From positions 186,001 through 250,000 of the forward strand of contig CAVRYA010000004.1 in the NCBI GenBank assembly GCA_963725315.1: DNA of 64,000 nt. The letters run 5' to 3'. The number at the start of each line of letters is the position of its first letter. Positions within the stretch are counted from its first letter, which is position 1. Below, piece by piece: positions 20,064 through 29,452 of the stretch. The position numbers were made by a program, and so were the translations under genes. The notes under the pieces were generated by a model that made no database searches, was not told the DNA's origin, and worked only from the letters and a program-made list of their open reading frames with translations. The DNA is from JBBRHQ01 sp963725315. Lineage in GTDB: Bacteria > Actinomycetota > Thermoleophilia > Solirubrobacterales > 70-9.

Positions 20064-20792
20064 GTGTCCACGACGAGGTCGGCACGCAAGCTCCACGCTC
20101 TCGAGCTATTCGAGGGATTGCCGGCGCGCTATGACGAGCTCGGAGCGGCGCTCTCCTTCTTCCAGGATCCGCGCTGGCGCCGGGCGATGGTGAAGGCCGT
20201 CGACGCCGCTCCGGGCGAGCGGGTGCTTGACGTCGCTTGCGGGACCGGTCTCGTCGCGCGGGCGCTCGTCCGTCGCTACGGGTGCGCGGTCGTCGGCCTC
20301 GACCAGAGCAGCGCGATGCTCTCCCGGGCGCGCTCGAAGCTGGAGGCCGATCCTGCCCTGGCGCGGCGGGTGGAGCTGATCTGCGGGGAGGCCGAGGCGC
20401 TCCCCTTCGGGAACGCGGAGTTCGATCATCTCACCTTCACCTACCTGCTTCGCTATGTCGACGATCCAGACGCGACCATGCGGGAGCTGGCACGCGTGGT
20501 CCGCCCCGGCGGACGGGTCGCCTGTCTCGAGTTCAGCGTCCCGCGTCCGCCGTTCCTGGCGCCGTGGCGGGCCTACACGAGGCTGGGGCTGCCGCTCCTC
20601 GGCCGGCTCGCCTCGCGGGACTGGCAGCGGGTGGGCAGCTTCCTCGGGCCGAGCATCGAGGGCTTCTACGAGCGCTTTCCCCTCGAGCGCCAGCTCGAGA
20701 GCTGGGATCTTGCGGGGATCGGCGAGGTCCACTGGAGGACGATGAGCCTCGGCGCCGGAATCGTGATCTGGGGGACCCGGCGTGGAAGCTGA
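20064..20792 (+). CDS. UbiE/MenG-like SAM-dependent methyltransferase
   Basis: 242 residues from a GTG at 20064, chosen because it starts the family-like SARKLHALELFEGLPARYD segment. Class I methyltransferase features: motif I VLDVACGTGLVARAL (about residue 54), an acidic loop (GLDQSSAML), GEAEALPFGNAEFD and the post-II block VVRPGGRVACLEFSVP. The last block (GGR...LEFSxP) is typical of UbiE/MenG-type quinone methyltransferases. The stop lies 11 nt inside the next gene, so the two are coupled. A role in menaquinone or a related prenylated ring compound is possible but not shown. Confidence 0.82.
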   Translation: MSTTRSARKLHALELFEGLPARYDELGAALSFFQDPRWRRAMVKAVDAAPGERVLDVACGTGLVARALVRRYGCAVVGLDQSSAMLSRARSKLEADPALARRVELICGEAEALPFGNAEFDHLTFTYLLRYVDDPDATMRELARVVRPGGRVACLEFSVPRPPFLAPWRAYTRLGLPLLGRLASRDWQRVGSFLGPSIEGFYERFPLERQLESWDLAGIGEVHWRTMSLGAGIVIWGTRRGS

Positions 20793-21522
20793 GCGTCCGG
20801 CCTTCTACGCCCTCGCGCCGGGCGGCTGGCGTGACCTTGTCACGATCCTGCACCCTCCCTACACGCTCTGGCACCTCAGCTACGTGGCGATCGGGTGGGC
20901 GGCGGCGCCGCAGGTTCACTGGAGCCGGCTCGCCTGGGCGCTGCTCGCCTTCTTCTGCGCCGTCGGCGTCGGCGCCCACGCGCTGGACGAGCTCAATGGC
21001 CGCCCCCTCGGAACCCGGCTCACGGATCGTGCGCTGAAGGCGATCGGCGTCCTCGGGCTCCTCGCGGCGCTGGCTATCGGGTGCGCTGGCGCCGCCGTCG
21101 TCTCGCCGACCCTGATCCCGCTCGTCTTGCTCGGCGGCTTTCTCGTTCCCGCCTACAGCCTCGAGCCCTTCGGCGGGCGCTTTCACACCGACTGGTGGTT
21201 CGCCGCGGCCTGGGGCGCTTTCCCCGCTCTGACCGGCTGGTGGGCCAACGCGCTGGGCATCCACTCGGCATCGGAGGCGCTCGCGGGCGTCGCCGCGGTG
21301 CTCGGTTGCTTCTGGCTCAGCGTCGCTCAGAGGCGGCTCTCGACGCCGGTCCGCGAGTTGCGGCGGCACACGGTGGCGCTCGAGGGCAGCCAGCGTTTGG
21401 CCGACGGCACGGTGCGCGCCCTCGACGCGTCGAGCTTGGCCGGCCCCCTCGACGGGGCGCTTCGCGCCCTCTCGGTGGCGGTGCCGATGCTGGCGCTCGG
21501 CCTGCTTGCGGTTCGCGCCTAG
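20782..21522 (+). CDS. multi-pass membrane protein, possibly UbiA-like
   Basis: 246 residues from a GTG. Hydrophobic helices are visible at about 28-50, 52-68, 88-108, 112-126, 140-160, 170-186 and 225-245. The cytosolic loop after the second helix is HALDELNGRPLGTRL, placed where UbiA prenyltransferases carry their NDxxD metal motif, with a D-E-x-x-x-R remnant. ILHPPYTLWHLSYVAIGWA at the N-terminus also resembles the first UbiA helix. The 11-nt overlap with the methyltransferase gene suggests a shared pathway on a membrane-bound substrate. The assignment to UbiA is tentative; it may be an uncharacterised family. Confidence 0.6.
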   Translation: MEAERPAFYALAPGGWRDLVTILHPPYTLWHLSYVAIGWAAAPQVHWSRLAWALLAFFCAVGVGAHALDELNGRPLGTRLTDRALKAIGVLGLLAALAIGCAGAAVVSPTLIPLVLLGGFLVPAYSLEPFGGRFHTDWWFAAAWGAFPALTGWWANALGIHSASEALAGVAAVLGCFWLSVAQRRLSTPVRELRRHTVALEGSQRLADGTVRALDASSLAGPLDGALRALSVAVPMLALGLLAVRA

Positions 21523-21523
21523 A

Positions 21524-22444
<921 letters not shown>

Positions 22445-22506
22445 GGGTCCTCCTCGGAGCAGGGTCGGGCGACACTCGCGGCGCCGCTACGGGAAACTAG
22501 GCGGCC

Positions 22507-23457
22507 GTGAAGGCTATCCAGATGAGCGAGTTCGGCGGTCCCGAGGTGCTCGAGCACACCGAGCTGCCAGACCCCGAGGCGCCAGAGGGGCACACCCTCC
22601 TCACGGTTTCGCGGGCGGGCGTCAACTTCGCGGACACCCACGTCACCCGCAACGACTACCTCGCCGAGCAGCAGCTGCCGCTGATCCCCGGCGGCGAGGT
22701 CAGCGGAGTCACGCCGGACGGTCGCCGGGTGGCGGCCCTGCTGATGAACGGCGGCTACGCGGAGAAGGTGGCGGTCCCCGACGCCTCGCTGATCCCGATA
22801 CCCGACGCGGTTGACGACGACCAGGCCGCGGCCCTGCTCCTGCAGGGGCTGACCGCGCGCAGCATCCTGCGGATCTCGGCCGACCTGCAACCTGCGGAGA
22901 GCGTCGTGGTGGCCGCGGCCGCGGGCGGCACAGGCAGCCTCGCGGTGCAGCTCGCGAAGCGGATGGGGGCGGGCAGGGTGATCGGCCTCGCCTCGAGCCC
23001 GGAGAAGCGCGAGACGGTGCTCGGGCTGGGCGCCGACGCCGCGGTCGACTCACGCGCCGAGGACCTGCGCGAGGCGATCCTCGAGGCGAACGAGGGCAAG
23101 CAGGTCGACGTCGTCTTGGAAATGGCCGGAGGCGATGCCTTCGAGCAGTGCCTCCGCGCCCTGGCCCCCTTCGGGCGCCTGGTCACCTTTGGGATCGCCT
23201 CCCGCGAGGAGAATCAGGTGAAGACCGGCCACCTGATGCGAAACAGCCGCGCCGTCGTCGGCTTCTGGCTGGTCCACCTCTTCGGCCGGCCCGAGCTCCT
23301 GCGCGAGGGCCTCGAGGAGGTCTACGGCGCGGCCGCGGCGGGAGAGCTCGAGGCGGTGATCTCCGGCGTCCACCCGCTCGCCGAGGCGCAGCAGGTCCAC
23401 CGCGAGCTGGCCGCCCGGAAGACCACCGGCAAGCTCCTCTTGGACCCCGCGGCGTGA
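22507..23457 (+). CDS. NADPH:quinone oxidoreductase / zinc-independent MDR protein
   Basis: 316 residues of the medium-chain dehydrogenase/reductase superfamily, quinone oxidoreductase branch. It starts GTG AAG GCT with the family text MKAIQMSEFGGPEVL. The NADPH site is VVAAAAGGTGSLAVQLAKRMGAG (about residue 138). It lacks the zinc-ligand cysteines of alcohol dehydrogenases. MDR proteins of this branch reduce quinones or enones. The stop overlaps the helicase GTG start by four bases, so translation is coupled. It is divergent from the PfkB kinase gene, with 62 nt between starts. Confidence 0.88.
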   Translation: MKAIQMSEFGGPEVLEHTELPDPEAPEGHTLLTVSRAGVNFADTHVTRNDYLAEQQLPLIPGGEVSGVTPDGRRVAALLMNGGYAEKVAVPDASLIPIPDAVDDDQAAALLLQGLTARSILRISADLQPAESVVVAAAAGGTGSLAVQLAKRMGAGRVIGLASSPEKRETVLGLGADAAVDSRAEDLREAILEANEGKQVDVVLEMAGGDAFEQCLRALAPFGRLVTFGIASREENQVKTGHLMRNSRAVVGFWLVHLFGRPELLREGLEEVYGAAAAGELEAVISGVHPLAEAQQVHRELAARKTTGKLLLDPAA

Positions 23458-24887
23458 CCCATTTCCGCGACCTCGGGCTCTCCTCGGAGGTCCAGCAGGC
23501 CCTCGACGAGCTTGGCTACGAGGAGCCGACGCCGATCCAGGAGCAGGCGATCCCGGAGCTGCTCGCCGGCCACGACGTGATCGGCCAGGCCCAGACCGGG
23601 ACAGGCAAGACCGCCGCCTTCGGCCTGCCGCTGCTCGAGTACCTCGACCCCTCCAGCGAGGAGGTGCAGGCGATCGTCCTCACCCCGACCCGCGAGCTCT
23701 GCATCCAGGTCACGCAGGCGATGCGCGCCTACGCCGAGCACCTGCCGGTGGAGATCGTCGCCGTCTTCGGCGGCGCGCCGATCCGCTCCCAGCAGGCCCA
23801 GCTCCGCGCCGGGGCCCAGGTCGTCGTCGCCACGGTGGGGCGGATGATGGACCTGATGTCGCGGCACTCGCTGGTCCTCACCGCGGCCCGCTACGTCGTC
23901 CTCGACGAGGCCGACGAGATGCTCGACCTCGGCTTCATCGAGGACGTCGAGAGGATTCTGCGGATGTGCCCCAACGGGCGCCAGACGTTGCTCTTCTCGG
24001 CGACCATTCCGCCGCCGATCCAGCGCCTCGCCGAGAGCTACATGTACGACCCGGTGACGATCCGCATCACCCCGAAGAAGCTGACCGTGGACGCGATCTC
24101 CCAGGCCTTCATCGAGGTCGGGGCCCGCGAGAAGGCCGAGCGGCTGATCGAGCTGCTGCGCGCCGAGGAGCCCGAGCAGGCGATCATCTTCTGCCGCACC
24201 AAGATCGGCGCCACCCGGCTCGATAGAACGCTCCGCGACCGCGGCCTCGACGTCAAGGCGCTCCACGGCGACATGAGCCAGGGCTCGCGCGACGGGGTGA
24301 TGATCGCCTTCAAGGACCACCGGGTGCGGCTGCTGGTCGCCACCGACATCGCCGCCCGCGGCCTCGACATCGAGCACGTCACCCACGTGATCAACTACGA
24401 CGTCCCCGACTCCTCCGAGGTCTACGTGCACCGGATCGGGCGCACCGGCCGGGTCGGGCGCACCGGCCGCGCGATCACCCTGGTGACGCCGAGCCAGCGG
24501 GGCGAGATCGACCGGATCGAGCGTGACGTGAAGACCTCTATCGGCGAGTGGGAGGCGCCCGAGGAGCGCCTCGAGCACGCGCCGCGCCCGCGCCGCCGCG
24601 AGCGGGCGCCGCGCCGCGAGCCCCGCGCCGCGAAGCCCGCGGAGGCCGACGGCACCCAGAAGCTGTTCGTCAACCGCGGCGAGCGAAGCGGGATCACCGA
24701 GCAGGACCTGCGCTTCATCCTGCGCGAGGGGGCGGTGATCCCCGACAAGGCGATCCGCGATGTCCGCGTCCTTCACCGCTTCTCCTTCGTCGAGCTCGAC
24801 GCCGACCAGGCCGAACGGGCGGTCGAGTTCCTCGACGGCACCAAGCTGAAGGGCCGCGAGATCCGCCTCGAGGTGGCGCGGAGCTAG
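23454..24887 (+). CDS. DEAD-box RNA helicase with DbpA-like RNA-binding domain
   Basis: 477 residues from a GTG that overlaps the preceding stop. Helicase motifs in order: Q motif (PTPIQEQAIP), I AQTGTGKT (about residue 46), Ia PTRELCIQV, II DEAD (about 150), III SAT (about 182), V ATDIAARGLDIEHV and VI HRIGRTGRVGR. After an Arg-rich linker (about residues 365-400) comes a DbpA-type C-terminal domain (KLFVNRGERSGITEQDLRFIL...), which in relatives binds rRNA hairpins. It likely remodels RNA in ribosome assembly or mRNA decay. The full set of motifs is intact. Confidence 0.94.
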   Translation: MTHFRDLGLSSEVQQALDELGYEEPTPIQEQAIPELLAGHDVIGQAQTGTGKTAAFGLPLLEYLDPSSEEVQAIVLTPTRELCIQVTQAMRAYAEHLPVEIVAVFGGAPIRSQQAQLRAGAQVVVATVGRMMDLMSRHSLVLTAARYVVLDEADEMLDLGFIEDVERILRMCPNGRQTLLFSATIPPPIQRLAESYMYDPVTIRITPKKLTVDAISQAFIEVGAREKAERLIELLRAEEPEQAIIFCRTKIGATRLDRTLRDRGLDVKALHGDMSQGSRDGVMIAFKDHRVRLLVATDIAARGLDIEHVTHVINYDVPDSSEVYVHRIGRTGRVGRTGRAITLVTPSQRGEIDRIERDVKTSIGEWEAPEERLEHAPRPRRRERAPRREPRAAKPAEADGTQKLFVNRGERSGITEQDLRFILREGAVIPDKAIRDVRVLHRFSFVELDADQAERAVEFLDGTKLKGREIRLEVARS

Positions 24888-25261
24888 CTGCGCTCGCCGA
24901 GCAGCTCGGCGACCCTGCCGAGCAGGTCGCTGAAGTCGATCGGCTTCTCCAGGTAGCCGCTCGCCCCGGTTTCCGGGGCGCGCGCCTGGGCGGCCGCCTC
25001 GCCGTGGGCGCTGACGATCAGCACCGGGATCTGGCTGCCGGCCTCACGCACCTCGCGCAGGACGTCGAGCCCTGACTTGCGCGGCATCATCGCGTCGAGC
25101 AGCATCAGGTCGGGCCCTTCGCCTGGGCCGCGCCTCCAGAGCTCCTCGCTTGCCTCGGCGCCGTCGGCGGCGGTGATCACCTCGTAGCCCTCCATCTCCA
25201 GCCTCGTCCTCAGAAGCAGGAGGATCGTCTCCGAGTCGTCGGCGACCAGGATCCTCGCCAT
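24884..25261 (-). CDS. single-domain response regulator (receiver only)
   Basis: 125 residues, all receiver domain. The acidic pair ADDS, the phospho-acceptor Asp in LMLLDAMMPRKSG (about residue 56), the SAH switch residue and the Lys of YLEKPIDFSDLL are present. There is no output domain, so it signals through a partner protein or passes phosphate onward. The start codon shares one base with the stop of the histidine kinase gene (TGATG), making a coupled pair. The 3' end overlaps the helicase gene by four bases on the opposite strand. Confidence 0.92.
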   Translation of the reverse strand: MARILVADDSETILLLLRTRLEMEGYEVITAADGAEASEELWRRGPGEGPDLMLLDAMMPRKSGLDVLREVREAGSQIPVLIVSAHGEAAAQARAPETGASGYLEKPIDFSDLLGRVAELLGERS

Positions 25262-26781
25262 CAGCGGCTCTCCAGGAGGCTTTGACCCGCCCTCCGAGGC
25301 CTGCGGACCGGGATCGCGGGCAGGACGATGCGGAAGGTCGAGCCCTGCCCGGGGACGGAGTCGACGTCGAGCGAGCCGCCGTGCAGCTCGACCAGGGACT
25401 TGGAGATGGCCAGGCCGAGGCCGCTGCCGCTGACCCGCTGGGTCAGTCCGGCCTCGCCGCGGACGAACCGCTCGAAGATGTGCTCGCGCTGCCGGGCGGA
25501 GATCCCGGGCCCGTCGTCGGAGACGGCGATCACCACGCCGTCGGCTCCGCGCATCGCGGTCACCCTGATCGTCGCTCCCTCGGGGCAGTACTCGTTGGCG
25601 TTGGCGAGCAGGTTGATCAGAACCTGGCGGATCCGGTCCGGCTCGACCGAGACCTGCGGCAGCGCCGCCTCGACGTCGAGCCGCAGCTCCTGGCGGCGGG
25701 CCTCGGTCTGGGTCCGCATCGAGCGCACCGCCTCGGAGACCAGCGGCTCGACTTCGGTCGGCACCGGGTTGATGGTCAGCCTGCCGGCGTCGCTGCGGGC
25801 CAGGTCGAGGAGGTCGTTGAGCAGCCGCACCAAATGCCGGGTGTTCTCGAGGATGATCTCGACCGTCTCGGTCTGCTTGGGGCTGAGGCGCTCGCGCTCG
25901 AGCATCAGCAGCTCGGCGAAGCCCTGGACCGAGGTCAGCGGGCTGCGCAGCTCATGCGAGGCGGTCAGCACGAACTCGTCCTTCATCCGCTCCAGCCTCG
26001 CCCGCTGGGAGATGTCGCGGACCGAGAGCACCGTGCCGCCCTCCTGGGCGCCGAGCTTGGAAGCGGTTATCGCCAGGGTCGCCTCGCCCTCGCCGAGGTG
26101 GAGCTCCTTCGGCTCGCCCCCCGCCAGCAGGCGATCGATCGAGCGGCGATCGGCCAGGCTCGCCAGCAGCTCGCGGATCGGCGTGCCGACGTCGGCCCAG
26201 GGGACCAAGCGCCGGGCCGCCGGGTTGGCGTCCGTGACCGTGCCGGACTCATCGAGGGTGATTACCCCGTCGGAGAGGCTTTCAAGCGTCACCGAGAGAC
26301 GCTCGCGGCTCTCCTCGAGCCGCCGGTAGGCGGATTGCAGCTCGTCGGCCATCTCGTTGAAAGCCACTGCCAGAGCTGCGGTCTCCGAGGGCCCCGCGAC
26401 GCTGACCCGTGCTCTCAGGTCGCCGCTGGCCAGTTTTCCGGCGGCGTCGACGAGCCGCTGGAGTGGACGTTCGATCGAGGCGATCAGCCGATCGAAGACG
26501 AATCCGGCGGTGAGCAGGCAGGCGACCAGCAGCGCCGCGAAGAGGATCGTCGTGCGGCGGGTGTCAGAGGTGACCTGGTGCTCGAGCGCCGTCCGGCGGG
26601 CCATCTCGACGTCGGTCCGGCTCGGGTCGCTGATCTGACGTGCGTAGGACTGCTCGGTGCGGTGCTCGAAGTTGTGGCGCAGCTCGAACAGGTTCCCGAC
26701 TCCGATCACCGCCACCGCCGCCAGCAGGGCGAAGGTGATTGCGAAGCCGATCCTCAGCCGGTTGGCAAGCGTGGCGTTCAC
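25261..26781 (-). CDS. membrane sensor histidine kinase (TM-HAMP-PAS-HisKA-HATPase)
   Basis: 506 residues from a GTG at 26779-26781 (MNATLANRLRIGFAITF). Order of parts: TM1 (about 10-31), a short extracytoplasmic segment of about 60 residues, TM2 (TTILFAALLVACLLTAGFVF), HAMP (to about 150), a helical link, a PAS-like domain (LSDGVITLDESGTVTDANPAA), HisKA with the phospho-His in LTASHELRSPLTSVQGFAELL (about residue 276), and the catalytic domain with N box NLLANANEY, G1 VSDDGPGI and G2 GSGLGLAISK. It phosphorylates the adjacent receiver. The sensed signal is unknown. It is divergent from the DMT transporter gene, with only 34 nt between start codons. Confidence 0.93.
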   Translation of the reverse strand: MNATLANRLRIGFAITFALLAAVAVIGVGNLFELRHNFEHRTEQSYARQISDPSRTDVEMARRTALEHQVTSDTRRTTILFAALLVACLLTAGFVFDRLIASIERPLQRLVDAAGKLASGDLRARVSVAGPSETAALAVAFNEMADELQSAYRRLEESRERLSVTLESLSDGVITLDESGTVTDANPAARRLVPWADVGTPIRELLASLADRRSIDRLLAGGEPKELHLGEGEATLAITASKLGAQEGGTVLSVRDISQRARLERMKDEFVLTASHELRSPLTSVQGFAELLMLERERLSPKQTETVEIILENTRHLVRLLNDLLDLARSDAGRLTINPVPTEVEPLVSEAVRSMRTQTEARRQELRLDVEAALPQVSVEPDRIRQVLINLLANANEYCPEGATIRVTAMRGADGVVIAVSDDGPGISARQREHIFERFVRGEAGLTQRVSGSGLGLAISKSLVELHGGSLDVDSVPGQGSTFRIVLPAIPVRRPRRAGQSLLESR

Positions 26782-26815
26782 GGGGGGGCGCTCACGCCTA
26801 CAGTAGCGGCGCTCC

Positions 26816-27664
26816 GTGACGCAGCAGACCCTCGCAATCGCACTTTCGTTGAGCGCCAGCATCGCCTGGGGCGTCTCCGACTTCCTCGGCGGGCAGGCCT
26901 CCCGCCGCACCCCCGTCCTCTGGGTGGTCGCGGTCAGCTACCCGACCGGGCTGGTGCTGATCGCGATCGTGGCGCTGATCGCGGGCGGCTCGCTGTCGGC
27001 CGGCGAGGTCGCGATCGCGATGGGCGGCGGGGTCTGCGGCGCCGCCGCGATCTCCCTCTTCTACTCGGCGATGGCGATCGGTCCGGTCAGCATCATCTCT
27101 CCGCTGGTCTCGCTGGGGGTCGCGGTCCCGGTCGCGGTCGGCCTGATCCGCGGAGAGTCCCCCGGCGGTGTGCAGATCGCCGGCCTGGTGGCGGCGCTCT
27201 GCGGGATCGCGCTGGCGGTGCGCGAGGCCGAGGTCCCGCACGCCGTCTCGGTCTCCCCGCGGGCGCTGGCGCTGGCCGCGCTCGCCGGCCTCGGTTTCGG
27301 CCTTTTCTTCGTCTGCATCGACAGCGCCGCCTCCGAGGATCCTCTGTGGGCGGCCACCTGGACGCGCCTGGGGGGATCGCTGGCGATCGCGGTGGCGCTG
27401 GTTGCGCGCCCGCCGGCCGCTCCCTTCCCGACCGCCTCGCTCCCCACGCTGCTCTCGATCGGGGGCCTCGACGCCACCGCCAACACCCTGATCGCGGTCG
27501 CCAGCGGCATCGGCCTGCTCTCGCTGGTCGCCGTCGGCGGCTCGCTGTTCCCGATCGTCACGGTCATCCTCGCCAGGGTGATCCTCGCCGAGCGCCTGGC
27601 GCGGATCCAGCAGCTGGGCGTCGCCCTCGCCCTGACCGGCGTCCTCCTGATCGCCGCCGGCTAG
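26816..27664 (+). CDS. EamA/DMT-superfamily transporter
   Basis: 282 residues with about ten hydrophobic helices in two repeated halves (EamA repeats at about 5-133 and 148-281). The opening LAIALSLSASIAWGVSDFLGG and the RITxV/ILAERL elements at the end (VILARVILAERLARIQQLGVAL) are typical of drug/metabolite exporters. It starts with GTG at 26816. Members export amino acids, purines or small hydrophobic compounds; the substrate here is unknown. It is divergent from the sensor kinase, so the kinase pair may control it, but no binding site is visible. Confidence 0.88.
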   Translation: MTQQTLAIALSLSASIAWGVSDFLGGQASRRTPVLWVVAVSYPTGLVLIAIVALIAGGSLSAGEVAIAMGGGVCGAAAISLFYSAMAIGPVSIISPLVSLGVAVPVAVGLIRGESPGGVQIAGLVAALCGIALAVREAEVPHAVSVSPRALALAALAGLGFGLFFVCIDSAASEDPLWAATWTRLGGSLAIAVALVARPPAAPFPTASLPTLLSIGGLDATANTLIAVASGIGLLSLVAVGGSLFPIVTVILARVILAERLARIQQLGVALALTGVLLIAAG

Positions 27665-27688
27665 GGCGACACCCCCGCCCCCCGCGAC

Positions 27689-27731
27689 GTGGCCGACCAA
27701 ATGCCTGCATGCCGCAGATGAGGTCGGCCAC
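27689..27731. terminator. 10-bp hairpin between convergent genes
   Basis: GTGGCCGACC (27689-27698) and GGTCGGCCAC (27722-27731) form a perfect stem around a 23-nt loop that itself contains GCATGC. It lies between the ends of the DMT transporter and HAD genes and probably terminates both. No T-run is present. Confidence 0.55.
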
Positions 27732-27759
27732 CCCCGGGGGCCGGGTCCGCCGGCGGTCC

Positions 27760-28383
27760 TCAGCGCAGCGCCATCCCCAGCAGCCGCTCGAGCATCGGGA
27801 TCGTCTCGGCCGGTTCGCGGTGCAGGACCGGGACCATGCCGACCGCCGCGGCGCCCTCGCAGTTCTCGCGCAGGTCGTCGACGAAAAGGCAGGCCTGCGG
27901 CGCCCGCGCGACCCGCTCGGCGGCGAGCAGGTAGATCTCGGGCTGGGGCTTGTGCAGGCGCACCTCGGCCGAGATCACCACGGTGTCGAAGAGCTCCGCC
28001 AGGAGCGCCCGGTCATAGTGGCTGACGCTCCAGGAGTTGGAAACGAGGCCGGTCGGGATCCCCGCGGCATGCGCCGAGCGCACCGCGCCGGTCATCGCCT
28101 CGACCGGAACCATCCCCGCGAAGAGGCTGTCGATCAGTTGCGAGCTGTCATCGAGCCCGAGGCGGGTGCCGAAGCGGCGCTCGAACTCCTGCTCGGGGAT
28201 CGCCCCGGTCTCCAGCGCCCGCAGGTCGACGAGGGCTTCGGGGTCCTCGCGGAAGAGGCGCTTCACGGCGCCCTCGTCGAGTCCCTTCTGCAGGCAGAAG
28301 GCGGCGAAGCTGTCCCAGACCGGGGTCGTGAGGACGCCGCCGAAGTCGATCAGCAGCGCTCTGTCGGTGTCGCTCTCGGCCAT
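27760..28383 (-). CDS. HAD-superfamily hydrolase (ACAD10-N-terminal-like)
   Basis: 207 residues from an ATG at 28381-28383. HAD motifs: I LLIDFGGVLTT (nucleophile Asp, but the usual second Asp two residues later is Gly, as in the epoxide-hydrolase-N-terminal/ACAD10 subgroup), II GLVSNSW, III Lys in HKPQPEIY, IV CLFVDDLRENCEGA. The helical cap sits between motifs I and II. This subgroup includes the N-terminal domain of eukaryotic ACAD10. The start codon is only 13 nt from the start of the divergent APH-like kinase gene. The substrate is probably a phosphorylated metabolite, but the DFGG variant may lower phosphatase activity. Confidence 0.85.
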   Translation of the reverse strand: MAESDTDRALLIDFGGVLTTPVWDSFAAFCLQKGLDEGAVKRLFREDPEALVDLRALETGAIPEQEFERRFGTRLGLDDSSQLIDSLFAGMVPVEAMTGAVRSAHAAGIPTGLVSNSWSVSHYDRALLAELFDTVVISAEVRLHKPQPEIYLLAAERVARAPQACLFVDDLRENCEGAAAVGMVPVLHREPAETIPMLERLLGMALR

Positions 28384-28396
28384 ATGCTTCGCGGCG

Positions 28397-29452
28397 ATGG
28401 GCGACGAGGCTATCGGGACGAAGACCCCGGACGGGATCGACCGCGCCGGGGTCGAGGGTTGGTTCGCCGCCAACGTGCCCGGCGCCGAGCCGCCGCTCGC
28501 CTTCGATCGCGTCTCCGGCGGGCGCTCGAACCTCACCTACGGCGTCACCGACGCGGCCGGCCACCGCTGGGCGCTTCGCCGCCCGCCGCTGGGCAAGCGG
28601 CTCGGCTCCGCCCACGACATGGGTCGCGAGCACCGGGTGATCTCTGCCCTGGCGCAGACCCCGGTGCCGGTGCCCCCGGTGGTCGGGCTCTGCAAGGACG
28701 AGGCAGTCAACGGCGCCCCTTTCTACGTAATGGAGTTCGTCGAGGGGCCGGTGCTGCGCTCGCTGCCCGAGGCGGACCTCTTCCCCGAACCCGACGAGCG
28801 TCGGGCGATCGGCGAGCGGGTGATCGACACCCTGGTCGCGATCCACGAGGTCGTCCCCGACGAGGTCGGGCTCGGCGAGCTGGGGAAGAAGTCCGACTAC
28901 GTCGCCCGCCAGCTCCACCGCTGGCACGGCCAGTGGGAGAAGTCGAAGACACGCGAGCTGGCGGTCGTCGACTCCGTTCACGCCCGGCTCTCGGAGCGCA
29001 TCCCGGAGCAGGGCCCGGCGGCGATCGTCCACGGCGACTACCGCCTCGACAACATGATCCTCTCGCCCGCCGGCGAGGTCGCGGCGGTGGTCGACTGGGA
29101 GCTCTGCACCCTCGGCGACCCGCTCGCCGACGTCGGCCTGCTGATGGTCTACTGGTCGGAGCCGGGAGACGATTTCGTCCCCCTGTTCGAACCGGCGACG
29201 ATGGCCCCCGGCTTCCCCACCCGCGAGCAGCTCGCCGGTCGCTACGCGCAGCGCTCCGGCCGCGACCTGGGCCAGCTCGACTTCTTCGTCGCCCTCGGCT
29301 ACTGGAAGCTGGCGATCATCCTCGAGGGCGTCTTCGCCCGCTACGCCGCCGGCCAGTATGGCGAGGCCGACGAGGCCTTCGAGCAGTTCGCGAGGATCGT
29401 CGAGCGGCTGGCCGAGGCCGCTGAGGAGGCCGCCGCGCGGCTCAGGCCTTAG
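28397..29452 (+). CDS. APH-family acyl-CoA-linked kinase (ACAD10/11 or LvaA-like)
   Basis: 351 residues from an ATG at 28397. Aminoglycoside-phosphotransferase fold: SGGRSNLTYGV (nucleotide loop), WALRRPPLGK, the catalytic loop IVHGDYRLDNMI (about residue 212) and the metal motif VVDWELCTLGDPLADV (about residue 233). FYVMEFVEGPVLRSLPE and the LRRPPLG block are hallmarks of the subgroup fused to acyl-CoA dehydrogenases in ACAD10/11. Relatives such as LvaA of Pseudomonas phosphorylate 4-hydroxyacyl-CoA. The gene lies between a HAD gene and an acyl-CoA dehydrogenase gene, both on the other strand; its 3' end overlaps the dehydrogenase 3' end by about 11 nt. It is not an antibiotic-resistance gene by any visible sign. 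Confidence 0.88.
   Translation: MGDEAIGTKTPDGIDRAGVEGWFAANVPGAEPPLAFDRVSGGRSNLTYGVTDAAGHRWALRRPPLGKRLGSAHDMGREHRVISALAQTPVPVPPVVGLCKDEAVNGAPFYVMEFVEGPVLRSLPEADLFPEPDERRAIGERVIDTLVAIHEVVPDEVGLGELGKKSDYVARQLHRWHGQWEKSKTRELAVVDSVHARLSERIPEQGPAAIVHGDYRLDNMILSPAGEVAAVVDWELCTLGDPLADVGLLMVYWSEPGDDFVPLFEPATMAPGFPTREQLAGRYAQRSGRDLGQLDFFVALGYWKLAIILEGVFARYAAGQYGEADEAFEQFARIVERLAEAAEEAAARLRP

Noticed and set aside
25282..29424. 1,380-codon plus-strand frame
   Set aside because: Spans several real genes on both strands, including the DMT transporter and APH kinase read in another frame.
28397..29452. Aminoglycoside-resistance phosphotransferase
   Set aside because: The sequence belongs to the acyl-CoA-dehydrogenase-associated subgroup of the APH fold by its LRRPPLG and FVEGPVLRSLP blocks and by its neighbours.
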